Positions 1-6,642 of a DNA stretch of 8,657 nucleotides are shown here, in pieces. A program made the translations under genes and the position numbers. Each line of letters begins with the position of its first letter. Within the stretch, counting starts at the first letter, position 1. The stretch comes from Bacteroidetes bacterium QS_8_68_15 (GTDB lineage Bacteria; Bacteroidota; Rhodothermia; Rhodothermales; Salinibacteraceae): contig PXTR01000083.1 of the NCBI GenBank assembly GCA_003023245.1, positions 1 to 8,657 of the forward strand, written 5' to 3'. The notes below the pieces were generated by a model. The model worked only from the letters and a program-made list of their open reading frames with translations, was not told the DNA's origin and ran no database searches.

Positions 1-486
1 TTCGAGGAGGCCGGCACCTACAACGTGACCTTCACCGCCTCCTGCACCAAGAGAGTCGAGGGCGCGCAGCTCCCGGCGATCTGCACGCAGGTCACCGAGT
101 TCAACTCGGCCTTCTTCGGGCGCAACTCCTCGACGCTGAGCGCCGACGCGCGTGACGCCTTGAGCGAGAACCTCGACGTGCTCGAACGCTGCCCGAACCT
201 CTGCGTGGACATCGAAGGCTACGCCTCTCGTTCCGAGCGCAGCCCGGACGACCTGTCCGAAGCCCGCGCCGACGCAGTGGCCGATTACTACGAAGACCGC
301 GGCATCGACCCCGGCCGCATCGAGGCTGAGGGCATGGGCGCCCGCGGCCAGCTCACCAAGAAGGGAGGCGACGCGCAGTTCCGCCGCGCCGACTCGATCC
401 CCGAATCTTGCGGCGACGACGGAGAGAACTCCGACATGGACCCCGCCGTCGGTAGTGAGCCGAACGACGGCGACATGGACATGTAA
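1..486 (+). CDS. OmpA-family outer-membrane protein, C-terminal part (5' truncated by window)
   Basis: The frame is open from base 1 and ends at TAA 484-486, so 161 residues are visible and the true start lies upstream; the GTG at 25 is internal. The first residues (EEAGTYNVTFTASC) look like the last strand of a PKD/Ig-like domain. From about residue 30 there is an OmpA/MotB-type peptidoglycan-associating domain: a VTEFNSAFFGRNSSTLSADA segment, then IEGYASRSERSPDDLSEARADAV, then GIDPGRIEAEGMGARG and FRRADSIP. Family members anchor the outer membrane to peptidoglycan from the periplasm. The tail after about residue 135 is acidic and Asp/Met/Asn-rich, probably disordered. Compared with E. coli OmpA (GYTD), the ligand-binding Asp is replaced by Ser (GYAS), while the Arg of the LSExR helix is kept. 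It is convergent with anmK and is followed by hairpins. The OmpA call is firm; the PKD call is tentative. Confidence 0.85.
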   Translation, partial: FEEAGTYNVTFTASCTKRVEGAQLPAICTQVTEFNSAFFGRNSSTLSADARDALSENLDVLERCPNLCVDIEGYASRSERSPDDLSEARADAVADYYEDRGIDPGRIEAEGMGARGQLTKKGGDAQFRRADSIPESCGDDGENSDMDPAVGSEPNDGDMDM

Positions 487-496
487 GTCCATTGGT

Positions 497-533
497 CGAG
501 GCGCGCCCCCTCTCCCCCTGCGCCTCGTTTCTT
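497..533 (+). terminator. Hairpin with T-rich tail downstream of the OmpA-family gene
   Basis: CGAGGCGC (497-504) pairs perfectly with GCGCCTCG (520-527) across a 15-nt C-rich loop, and TTTCTT follows. It begins 10 bases after the OmpA stop codon. The U-tract is short and interrupted, so termination could be weak; the stronger hairpin at 576-622 would act as a backup. Confidence 0.45.
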
Positions 534-575
534 CCTCGCGAACGGCCGCTTTCCCTCGCGGGAAATGCCGAAACG

Positions 576-622
576 AAAAAGCGGGCCTGCCGAGACGCCC
601 CGGGCAGGCTCGCTTTTCTTTT
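576..622. terminator. Bidirectional intrinsic terminator between convergent genes
   Basis: A 15-bp stem is formed by 577-591 (AAAAGCGGGCCTGCC) and 603-617 (GGCAGGCTCGCTTTT), with one G-T wobble and an 11-nt loop. The plus strand continues TTTTCTTTT and the minus strand reads TTTTT on the far side. It can therefore end both the plus-strand OmpA transcript and the minus-strand anmK transcript, whose stop codon is 8 bases away at 631. Confidence 0.8.
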
Positions 623-630
623 GCCCGCAG

Positions 631-1818
631 CTACCGCGGGACGCAGACTTTGCCCAGAAGCGTCTCGCGGTCCGCGCCGGTGACGGCGGGCAGGTTAACG
701 GGCCGGTCGTTGATCGTCTCGTGCGCGAAGACGGCCGAGCAGAGCGCCTCCTTGGCATCCGAGTCGATGCCGTAGTGGGAGGAGGTGCGCACCTCCACGC
801 CCGCAAACAGATCCTGGAGCATGTGCATCAACGCGCGGTTCCACACGCCCCCGCCGCTGATGATGAGCGCGTCGAGCGGATCGTGTTCTTCGATGAACTG
901 CTCGTAGGCGAGGTGAACCGACCGGGCGGTCAGCGCGGTGGCGGTGGCCACGAGGTCGCGGGCGGAGAGGTCGTCGGCCCGCGCGAGGAGGTTCTCGGCG
1001 TAGTCGGTGCCGTAGCGTTCGCGGCCGGTGGACTTCGGCGGCGGGCGGTCGAAGTAGTCGTCCTCGGCGATCAGGGTGTCGAGGAGGTCCGTTTGCACGC
1101 GGCCTTCGGAGGCGAGCGCGCCGTCTTCATCGTAGGGGGCGTCGAAGAGCCGCTCCATGAGCGCGTCAATGACCATGTCGGCCGGGCCGGTGTCGAAGGC
1201 GTAGACCTCGCCGGAGGACGCACCGGCCGGCAGCACCGTGAGGTTGGCGATGCCGCCGAGGTTGAGCATACCACGCGTCTCGTCGGGGTCGGAAAAGAGC
1301 GTGTAGTCGAAGTAGGGGACCAGCGGGGCGCCCTGGCCGCCGCAGGCCATATCGGCCGGGCGAAAGTCTCCGACCACAGGCGTGCGCAACAAGTTGGCCA
1401 GCACCGACGGGTCACCGATCTGGAGCGTGGAGTGGATCTCTTCGTCCGCGAAGGTCTCGGGATCGGGGACGTGGTGGACGGTCTGCCCGTGCGAACCGAC
1501 GAGGTCGAGGTCGTCCATGTCGAGGCCGGCTTCGTCGACGGCCTCACGAACCGCATCGTTGTAGCTGTGGGCGACGCGCACGTCCAGCTGGGAGAGCGCG
1601 CGCACCGAGGAGGTTTCGTCAGTGGAGTTTTTCAGCAGGTACTTGCGCAGGACGGCGCCGTAGGGAGCTTCGGCGTACGAGAGCGTCTCGCACCGAAGCC
1701 CGCGCCCGCTTCCGGAGAGGCGCGCCACGGCAGCGTCGACCCCGTCGAGCGAGGTGCCGCTCATCAACCCGCACACGACGCGGGGGTTTTCATCGAAAAG
1801 CTGCTGGAGGCGCTGCAT
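631..1818 (-). CDS. anmK: Anhydro-N-acetylmuramic acid kinase
   Basis: This 395-aa protein is slightly longer than E. coli AnmK. AnmK is a cytosolic enzyme that hydrolyses the 1,6-anhydro ring of anhydro-MurNAc and phosphorylates it to MurNAc-6-phosphate with ATP, returning peptidoglycan turnover products to metabolism; MurQ normally acts next. The family signatures are all present and in order: GLMSGTSLDGVD (residues 17-28, phosphate-binding), GSHGQTVHH (108-116), GDFRPADMACGGQGAPLVPYFD (150-171, with the catalytic-type Asp at 156), then LNLGGIANLT, AFDTGPADMVID and ISGGGVWNRALM. The ATG at 1818 puts the conserved core 16 residues in, as is usual. No Shine-Dalgarno is visible, and the start codon abuts a three-unit ACCC octamer repeat. 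It lies 76 bp after the TPR gene and is probably co-transcribed with it. No murQ is in the window. Confidence 0.96.
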   Translation of the reverse strand: MQRLQQLFDENPRVVCGLMSGTSLDGVDAAVARLSGSGRGLRCETLSYAEAPYGAVLRKYLLKNSTDETSSVRALSQLDVRVAHSYNDAVREAVDEAGLDMDDLDLVGSHGQTVHHVPDPETFADEEIHSTLQIGDPSVLANLLRTPVVGDFRPADMACGGQGAPLVPYFDYTLFSDPDETRGMLNLGGIANLTVLPAGASSGEVYAFDTGPADMVIDALMERLFDAPYDEDGALASEGRVQTDLLDTLIAEDDYFDRPPPKSTGRERYGTDYAENLLARADDLSARDLVATATALTARSVHLAYEQFIEEHDPLDALIISGGGVWNRALMHMLQDLFAGVEVRTSSHYGIDSDAKEALCSAVFAHETINDRPVNLPAVTGADRETLLGKVCVPR

Positions 1819-1842
1819 CTCTGGGTGTGAGGGTGCGGGGGT
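1819..1842 (-). repeat. Degenerate octamer repeat (ACCCNNNN x3) abutting the anmK start
   Basis: Read on the minus strand, three contiguous 8-base units all begin ACCC (1842-1835, 1834-1827, 1826-1819), and the last ends directly at the ATG of anmK. A run of seven A residues precedes the array. Only four of eight positions are conserved, so chance is possible; the support comes from similar arrays at the neighbouring gene starts. Confidence 0.4.
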
Positions 1843-1894
1843 TTTTTTGCCGCGCGCCTCCCTGTGAGCCCCGTGGTCTGCCGCTCTTCGACGG

Positions 1895-2701
1895 CTATTG
1901 CTCTTCGGTCTGCGCGTCTATCGCCTTGGCGCGGCGGCGGTACTCCTCGGCCCGGGCGGGGTGCTGATCGGCCAGCCGGCGGTAGACGCGCGCCGCTTCG
2001 GCGTGCTGTCCCTGCGCTTCATAGATGCGCGCCAGGGTCGGAGACACCATGTCGTCGTCGTCATCTTCCGCATCGAGGTCGGGAGCGGGCACGTCGTCGG
2101 GGTCCGGGGCGGGGTCGATGCGCGCGCGCTGCAGGTCTTCGATCAGCCCGTCGAGCGCACGGTCCTCCGCTCCTTCCGGCATATCCTCTTCGAGCTCGTG
2201 AAGCACGGTGCGCTCCGCGGCGCGTGGCGAGAGTGCGTCCGCAGAAGGCGCCTGCTCGGAGGGAGCGTCCTCGGAGAGAGCTTCGGAGCGTGGTGTGTTC
2301 GTCGTGTCGTCGGTTTCTGGGTCGGTTGCCGACGCGGTTTCCGGCTTTTTTTCTGAAGCGGCTTCGAATTCAGTTTCCGGTGGGGGACCCCCGTCGGGCG
2401 CCAGCACGTCGGCGGGAAGCGTCAGGGGAACGGTCGTCTCGTCGTCACTCAGGCGGCGGGCGGTGCGCCGAAGGCCGGCGCGCACGGCGGGACTGCTGGG
2501 CTGGAGCAGAGCCGCGCAGCGCCAGTGCCGACGGGCCTGCTCCCAGCGCTGGCGCCCTTCGCAGGCACGCGCCAGCGCAAGGTGCCCCGTCACATGCTCC
2601 GGCGCATCGTCGACCCATTGCTCCAGCGCCGACACGTCCGCGTCGGTGGCGTCATCGTGTTCGACACGTTCGAGAAGCGCGGGGAAGTCGGGGCGAGGCA
2701 T
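1895..2701 (-). CDS. Acidic TPR (tetratricopeptide repeat) protein of unknown function
   Basis: The protein has 268 aa with ATG at 2701. An in-frame TTG at 2749 would add 16 residues (including CTHYATRLP), but these are just the translated heptamer leader, so the ATG start is preferred. The N-terminal part (about 1-85) is helical with TPR-like spacing (HLALARACEGRQRWEQARRHWRCAALLQPSSP). The middle (about 86-217) is low-complexity and rich in Glu, Asp, Pro, Ser and Thr, and ends in an acidic run (DAEDDDDD). A clear TPR follows at about 219-248 (TLARIYEAQGQHAEAARVYRRL), then a charged helix. There is no signal peptide or membrane segment, so it is probably a cytoplasmic scaffold or adaptor. It lies downstream of GT2 and upstream of anmK, 76 bp from the latter. 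A role in envelope assembly is only suggested by neighbours. The TPR call is good; the function is unknown. Confidence 0.8.
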   Translation of the reverse strand: MPRPDFPALLERVEHDDATDADVSALEQWVDDAPEHVTGHLALARACEGRQRWEQARRHWRCAALLQPSSPAVRAGLRRTARRLSDDETTVPLTLPADVLAPDGGPPPETEFEAASEKKPETASATDPETDDTTNTPRSEALSEDAPSEQAPSADALSPRAAERTVLHELEEDMPEGAEDRALDGLIEDLQRARIDPAPDPDDVPAPDLDAEDDDDDMVSPTLARIYEAQGQHAEAARVYRRLADQHPARAEEYRRRAKAIDAQTEEQ

Positions 2702-2710
2702 CGAAAGCGG

Positions 2711-2731
2711 GAGGCGTGTTGCGTAATGCGT
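2711..2731 (-). repeat. Heptamer tandem repeat (ACGCAWY-type, 3 units) upstream of the TPR gene
   Basis: On the minus strand three exact 7-base units run ACGCATT (2731-2725), ACGCAAC (2724-2718), ACGCCTC (2717-2711). The array ends 9 bases before the ATG at 2701. The unit ACGCAAC is identical to one in the second array before the GT2 gene. The transcript would be A/C-rich, without a Shine-Dalgarno and probably unstructured at the ribosome landing site. Confidence 0.75.
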
Positions 2732-2749
2732 ACAACGTGAAGACAGCAA

Positions 2750-2761
2750 CTACGGCCGTAG
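2750..2761. promoter_or_regulatory. Perfect 12-bp palindrome, possible operator
   Basis: CTACGGCCGTAG is a perfect palindrome in the 182-bp gap between the GT2 stop and the TPR start, about 50 bp upstream of the TPR ATG. The position would suit a regulator-binding site for the TPR-anmK unit. The rest of the gap (2762-2883) shows no gene and no convincing terminator for GT2; there is a run of T (plus strand) at 2818-2823 without a good preceding stem. A single 12-mer palindrome in GC-rich DNA can occur by chance. Confidence 0.25.
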
Positions 2762-2883
2762 AAAGCGGCCTTGCGTTTCGCCGGCTGATCGACCTCTGCT
2801 CACGCGCCCCGGCCGTCTTTTTTCTCGAGACGAGGCATAAGACGTTTGTATTTTTGCCTGCATCAGCGCGACAGCGAGCTTCC

Positions 2884-4437
2884 CTAAACAGCATCTGCCG
2901 CCGATGTTGTTCCGTTCTCGGGGGGCGCGGCGGTCGAAGACATGCGGTGCGCCTGCGTCGCGGCGGCGCCCGTCACGAGCGCAAAGCCCGCCGCAAAGAG
3001 CGCCTGGAAGGGCAGCGCCGCCCACGCGCCGGCGGCGGCGACCCCGACGAGACCAACCGTGCTGTAGACGGCGAGCGCGCGCTCCCCCCATATGAGCAGG
3101 CGCGGGCTGCGCAGCGCGTCGGCGGCGTAGCGGCTGCTCCGCCACGACGCACGCGGCTCCTTCTCCCGGTCTCCCCCTCCGGTCGCCCCCGTCTTGGGCG
3201 TGCGCGCAAACGGAGTGTGGCGGCCCAGCAGCGCGCGCGCCACGGCCCGCGTGTTGCTGATCGACAGCCCGACGGTGCCGGCCAGAAAGAGTGGAAACCG
3301 CATCGCGAAACGCCGCGGCCAGTCGGGGTAGAGGGCGCGTTGCGCGAAGAGCTGCGCGAGGACGACGCCCGCGAAGCCGACCATGCCGACGCTGAGGGCG
3401 GCGAAGTAGAACGTCCCCGGGCCGCGGCCGATGTGTTCGAGCCAGACGAGCGCCGGGTGCGTCAGCGCGGCCAGGAGCACGAGCGGGTAGGCCAGGTGCG
3501 CGGTGAGGTGGAAGGCGCCGGCGGCTTTCACCCGGGGCGGCTGCGTCGAGCGCCAGAGCGGGCCCAGCAGCTTGCGCGCCGTTTCGATGGCGCCTTTGGC
3601 CCAGCGCGCCTGCTGTGCGCGAAGGGCTCCGAGGTGGGCGGGCAGTTCGGCGGGAACTTCCAGGTCCGGCAGGTAGCGCAGCTGCCAGCCGGCCAGCTGC
3701 GCGCGATAGCTGAGGTCGAGGTCTTCGGTAAGCGTGTCGGTGTGCCAGCCGCCGGCGTCGGTGATGCAGGCGCGGCGCCAGAGGCCGGCGGTGCCGTTGA
3801 AGTTGAGGAAGCAGCCGGCGGCCTGGCGCGCGCGCTGTTCAATCGCGAAGTGCGCGTCGAGGCCGACGCCCTGTGCTTTCGTCAGCAGGGAGTCGTCGGC
3901 GTTGAGGTGGCCCCAGCGCGCCTGCACCATACCGGTGTCCTCGCCGGCGGCCAGCAGCGCGGGTACGGTGCGACGCAGAAACGCCGGCGGCGGCACGAAG
4001 TCGGCGTCGAAGACGGCCACGAGCGAGCCGCGCGCCAGACGCAGGCCGTTTTTGAGCGCGCCGGCCTTGTAGCCGTCGCGGTCGTCGCGGTGCACGACGC
4101 GCACCTCGCGCCCGCGGTCGCGCCAGTGAGCAGCGCGGCGCTCCGCCAGCGTGGTCGTCTCGTCGGTCGAATCGTCGAGCACCTGAATCTCGAGCCGGTC
4201 GTTCGGATAGTCCAGCCGCGCGCAGGCGTCGATGAGGCGCTCGGCGACGCCCGCTTCGTTGTAGAGCGGGAGCTGCACGGTCACGACCGGCCACTCCTCG
4301 GGCGCGGGCGGGGCGTCCGCTCCCGGCGGCGTCTCCCGTAGACGCTCGGTGCGCAGATGCACGAGCGCCAGCCAGCCCCAGTGCCCCCCGTAGAGGAGCA
4401 GCCCGGCGATGGCAAAGGCGTAGAGCGCGGCGATCAT
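2884..4437 (-). CDS. Membrane GT2 glycosyltransferase, cellulose/mannan-synthase-like
   Basis: The protein has 517 aa with ATG at 4437. It is predicted to transfer sugars from a nucleotide-sugar donor to a growing beta-glycan or glycolipid at the inner membrane. The processive-GT2 motifs are complete: VQLPLYNE (54-61), LDDSTDET (87-94), FDADF (143-147), TEDLDLSYR (237-245) and QQARW (275-279, the Q-x-x-R-W signature). FNGTAGLWRR (213-222) and the late FARTPKTG (410-417) are typical of the CslA-like bacterial group. There is one N-terminal hydrophobic segment (1-28) and several C-terminal ones (about 307-333, 342-365, 378-395, 450-495). A TTG at 4584 would extend the frame by 49 residues, but that stretch contains the translated heptamer array (HAIRNTHHAS), so the ATG is chosen. 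It is 153 bp after the FG-GAP gene. There is no PilZ domain or synthase partner, so substrate and product are unknown. Confidence 0.9.
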   Translation of the reverse strand: MIAALYAFAIAGLLLYGGHWGWLALVHLRTERLRETPPGADAPPAPEEWPVVTVQLPLYNEAGVAERLIDACARLDYPNDRLEIQVLDDSTDETTTLAERRAAHWRDRGREVRVVHRDDRDGYKAGALKNGLRLARGSLVAVFDADFVPPPAFLRRTVPALLAAGEDTGMVQARWGHLNADDSLLTKAQGVGLDAHFAIEQRARQAAGCFLNFNGTAGLWRRACITDAGGWHTDTLTEDLDLSYRAQLAGWQLRYLPDLEVPAELPAHLGALRAQQARWAKGAIETARKLLGPLWRSTQPPRVKAAGAFHLTAHLAYPLVLLAALTHPALVWLEHIGRGPGTFYFAALSVGMVGFAGVVLAQLFAQRALYPDWPRRFAMRFPLFLAGTVGLSISNTRAVARALLGRHTPFARTPKTGATGGGDREKEPRASWRSSRYAADALRSPRLLIWGERALAVYSTVGLVGVAAAGAWAALPFQALFAAGFALVTGAAATQAHRMSSTAAPPENGTTSAADAV

Positions 4438-4438
4438 G

Positions 4439-4466
4439 GAAGCGTGATGCGTGTTGCGTATTGCGT
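4439..4466 (-). repeat. Heptamer tandem repeat (ACGCAWY-type, 4 units) abutting the GT2 start
   Basis: Read on the minus strand, four contiguous 7-base units all begin ACGC: ACGCAAT, ACGCAAC, ACGCATC and ACGCTTC. One base separates the array from the ATG at 4437. It is the same repeat family as 2711-2731. Just upstream is a small GAGG-GCAA-CCTC hairpin. The remainder of the gap (4479-4590) holds no gene; a T-run (minus strand) at about 4490 has no clear paired stem before it. Confidence 0.85.
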
Positions 4467-4590
4467 GAGGTTGCCCTCGACTTACCTGAAAAAAAGAGGA
4501 TGCGAGCGTCAACGCTTTCGGAGCGGCGTCTGTCGGTATATCTCCAGCCGGCAGCGCTTCCGACAACAGCGGGCCTTTTTTCAAACCGAC

Positions 4591-6603
4591 TCACCGCCGA
4601 TCTTCGAAAAACATCAGCCCGCCGCGTGCGGTGCCGGTGAACAGGTCGGCGTCGCCGTCGCCGTCAATGTCGGCGAAGGCGGGCGCGGCCATTGCCGGCG
4701 CGGCCCCGCCGAGCGCCAGCGGGCCGGCGTCGTCTTCGGCGCGCACGAACTGCGGGTCCTGCGCCGTTCCCTCGTTGCGAAAGAAGACGAACCCCGCCCC
4801 CTCGGTGCCGACGATGAGATCCTGGTCGCCGTCGCCGTCCACATCGTGAAAGACGGGTGCGCTGCGGCGGTCCACCGTGACCCCGTCGAGCACGTCGTTG
4901 GCAGACTGGAACTGCGGATTACTCGGCGTGCCGGTGTTGCGGTAGAAGGTCAGCGCCCCGGCCGTCTCGCCGAGGACGAGGTCGAGGTCCCCGTCGCCGT
5001 CGAGGTCGGCGAAGGCGGGCGCCGGGTGGCTGCCTCGCTTCAGATCGGCGAGGACGGTCCCCTTTTCGGTGAACTGCGAGTCGCCCGGCGTGCCGGTGTT
5101 CTCGTGGTAGCGGAGGTGCGCGTTCCAGGTGCCCACTACCAGGTCGCGGTCGCCGTCGTCGTCGAGATCGACCAGCGCGGGCGCGCGGTCGTACGCCTCG
5201 GGCGCGAGGGCCAGCGTGTCGGCGAGGCGGAAGCGCGGGTCGGCGGGGCCGCCGGTGTTCTCGTAGCGCAGCATCGGCCCGGCGGCGCTTCCCTCCGCGG
5301 TGCCGATTTTGCTGCCCACCAGGAGGTCCTGGTCGCCGTCATCGTCGAGATCGGCCAGCGCAGGCACGCTCTCCGACCCGACGTCGATCATCGGGAGGTA
5401 CTGCCGCACGCGCAGGTCGTAGTTCCCGCCCTCGGAGGTGCGCTCGTAAAAGTAGAGGTTCTTGGCGGCCGTGCGGTCGGGGTTGTAGGCCCCGCCGATG
5501 ACGCCGATGAGGAGATCCTTCAGCCCGTCGCCGGTGAGGTCGCCGACGGCCGGGGCGTTGTAGCCGGTCGTCGTGAGCGGATTGCCTCGGGGAAACGGCA
5601 CGGGGTCGCTTGAGAAGTTAAGGGTTTCGCAGCCGCCGCGGTTTTCCAGCAGCAGCAGCCCCGGCTCGAAGTAGTCGCCCCAGAGCAGGTCTTCGTCGCC
5701 GTCGCCGTCGGCGTCGGCGAAGGCCATCGTGTTGGCCCCGTGGCGCATCGAGCCGCCGCCCAGCGGCGTGTCCTCCAGCGGCGCGTCCTCCAGCGGGTCG
5801 TTGCCTTTCTGCGGCGGGCCGGTCGGCTGATCTTCGGGCGCGCCCGGCCCTCCGCCCGGCTGCGAGACTTGCCCGACGATCTCGATGCCGGCGAATTCCT
5901 CGGTCACCAACCGGAACTGCGGCACGTCTTCGGGACTGACTTCGCCGGTGGCCTCGTAGCGCGTGACCGTCCCGTCGAGGCGGCCGACGAAGAGGTCCGG
6001 CTTGCCGTCGCAGTCCACGTCGGCGACGTTGGGGATGTTCTGCCGGTCGCTGAAGAGCGGCTCGCCGCCGACAGTGCGCAGCGTGTCCTTCACCAACTCG
6101 AACTGCGGTGTGCCCGCCGCGCCGGTGTTGTGGTAGTAGCGCAGGTAGCTGTACGGCTGTTCGGCGAGGAGGTCCATCAGCCCGTCGCCGTCGAGGTCCA
6201 CGAAGCGGAACCACTCCCCGACGGCGAGGTCACGGTAGTTGCTGGTGCGCCATGCGAAGTCGGCGGGGGCGCCGGGAACGGCGGTATTTTCGAAAAACAT
6301 GACCTGCCCGCTTTCCTCCTGGAGAAAGAGGTCTTGCGCACCGTCCTCGTCGATGTCGACAATCTGCGGACGCGGCACGTTGAAGCCGCCCAGGAAGGGC
6401 ATGTCGTAGGCCTCGCCGACGGCCCCCTGCACGGGAAAGGGCGCCACGCGGCGCGCGTAGCGCTGGTTTTCGTCAGCGTTTTCGCCCTTTTCCGGCACCG
6501 TCGCGAGTCCACTTCCGGCGCAGCCGGCGGCCAGGAGAAGGAAAAGAGCGAGGATGAGAGAGTGAGAGGATGAGAGGGAACGCGCGACGGAAGAAATGCT
6601 CAT
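4591..6603 (-). CDS. FG-GAP/VCBS-repeat surface lipoprotein with ten calcium-loop repeats
   Basis: The protein has 670 aa with ATG at 6603. The N-terminal signal peptide has a hydrophobic core LILALFLLLAAGC; the likely lipidated Cys is residue 28, so it is exported by Sec and anchored in a membrane. The mature part is a series of FG-GAP/VCBS repeats, each with a DxDxDGxxDL calcium-binding loop. Loops start at residues 83, 136, 195, 297, 355, 418, 479, 533, 587 and 645, and most are followed by a FFENTGTPGxPxF-type strand. Spacing is 53-63 residues except for one 102-residue interval, where a Pro/Gly/Asp-rich insert (about 245-290) contains a PLEDAPLEDT duplication. Such proteins form integrin-like propellers that bind calcium and often sugars or proteins at the cell surface; no catalytic domain is seen. 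It is 76 bp downstream of the YVTN gene on the same strand. The first codons carry an octamer repeat. The ligand is unknown. Confidence 0.92.
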   Translation of the reverse strand: MSISSVARSLSSSHSLILALFLLLAAGCAGSGLATVPEKGENADENQRYARRVAPFPVQGAVGEAYDMPFLGGFNVPRPQIVDIDEDGAQDLFLQEESGQVMFFENTAVPGAPADFAWRTSNYRDLAVGEWFRFVDLDGDGLMDLLAEQPYSYLRYYHNTGAAGTPQFELVKDTLRTVGGEPLFSDRQNIPNVADVDCDGKPDLFVGRLDGTVTRYEATGEVSPEDVPQFRLVTEEFAGIEIVGQVSQPGGGPGAPEDQPTGPPQKGNDPLEDAPLEDTPLGGGSMRHGANTMAFADADGDGDEDLLWGDYFEPGLLLLENRGGCETLNFSSDPVPFPRGNPLTTTGYNAPAVGDLTGDGLKDLLIGVIGGAYNPDRTAAKNLYFYERTSEGGNYDLRVRQYLPMIDVGSESVPALADLDDDGDQDLLVGSKIGTAEGSAAGPMLRYENTGGPADPRFRLADTLALAPEAYDRAPALVDLDDDGDRDLVVGTWNAHLRYHENTGTPGDSQFTEKGTVLADLKRGSHPAPAFADLDGDGDLDLVLGETAGALTFYRNTGTPSNPQFQSANDVLDGVTVDRRSAPVFHDVDGDGDQDLIVGTEGAGFVFFRNEGTAQDPQFVRAEDDAGPLALGGAAPAMAAPAFADIDGDGDADLFTGTARGGLMFFEDRR
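5761..5796 (-). repeat. 15-bp direct repeat (2.4 copies) inside the FG-GAP gene
   Basis: Plus-strand units CAGCGGCGTGTCCTC (5761-5775) and CAGCGGCGCGTCCTC (5776-5790) differ at one base, followed by a partial CAGCGG. They encode the PLED-A-PLED-T-PL segment of the linker between calcium loops three and four. The repeat is in frame (a multiple of three), so copy-number change would lengthen or shorten the linker without a frameshift. Confidence 0.8.
6545..6576 (-). repeat. Octamer tandem repeat within the signal-peptide codons of the FG-GAP gene
   Basis: On the plus strand four contiguous octamers run AGAGCGAG, GATGAGAG, AGTGAGAG and GATGAGAG (6545-6576). They encode the serine/leucine-rich SLSSSHSLILAL part of the signal peptide. 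The unit length of 8 is not a multiple of 3, so gain or loss of one unit would shift the frame near the start of the gene. No alternative start codon exists downstream within the hydrophobic core, so the array is really coding. Confidence 0.65.
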
Positions 6604-6642
6604 GCCTTCGGCTCTTTTTTCGGAATACCCACTCCCCCTTCA

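Noticed and set aside
565..1830. Plus-strand open frame of 421 codons opposite anmK
   Set aside because: It is antisense to a gene with complete family motifs and starts inside the terminator hairpin region; composition is shadow-like (Val/Gly/Arg-rich).
2702..2749. N-terminal extension of the TPR protein to a TTG at 2749
   Set aside because: It encodes only the heptamer leader (CTHYATRLP); the ATG at 2701 is the better start.
1864..4341. Long plus-strand open frame of 825 codons
   Set aside because: It runs antisense to the TPR and GT2 genes, is extremely Arg/Ala/Gly-rich and shows no domain; it is a typical GC-rich shadow frame.
2711..4466. Heptamer arrays as a CRISPR
   Set aside because: Units are 7 bp and contiguous with no spacers; no cas genes are present.
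4480..4520. Promoter with TTGACG (minus strand) before the GT2
   Set aside because: The TTGACG has no convincing -10 at normal spacing, and sigma-70-type consensus is uncertain in this lineage.
4438..4584. N-terminal extension of the GT2 to a TTG at 4584
   Set aside because: The extra 49 residues have no family similarity and include the translated heptamer array; the ATG at 4437 directly precedes the expected first membrane segment.
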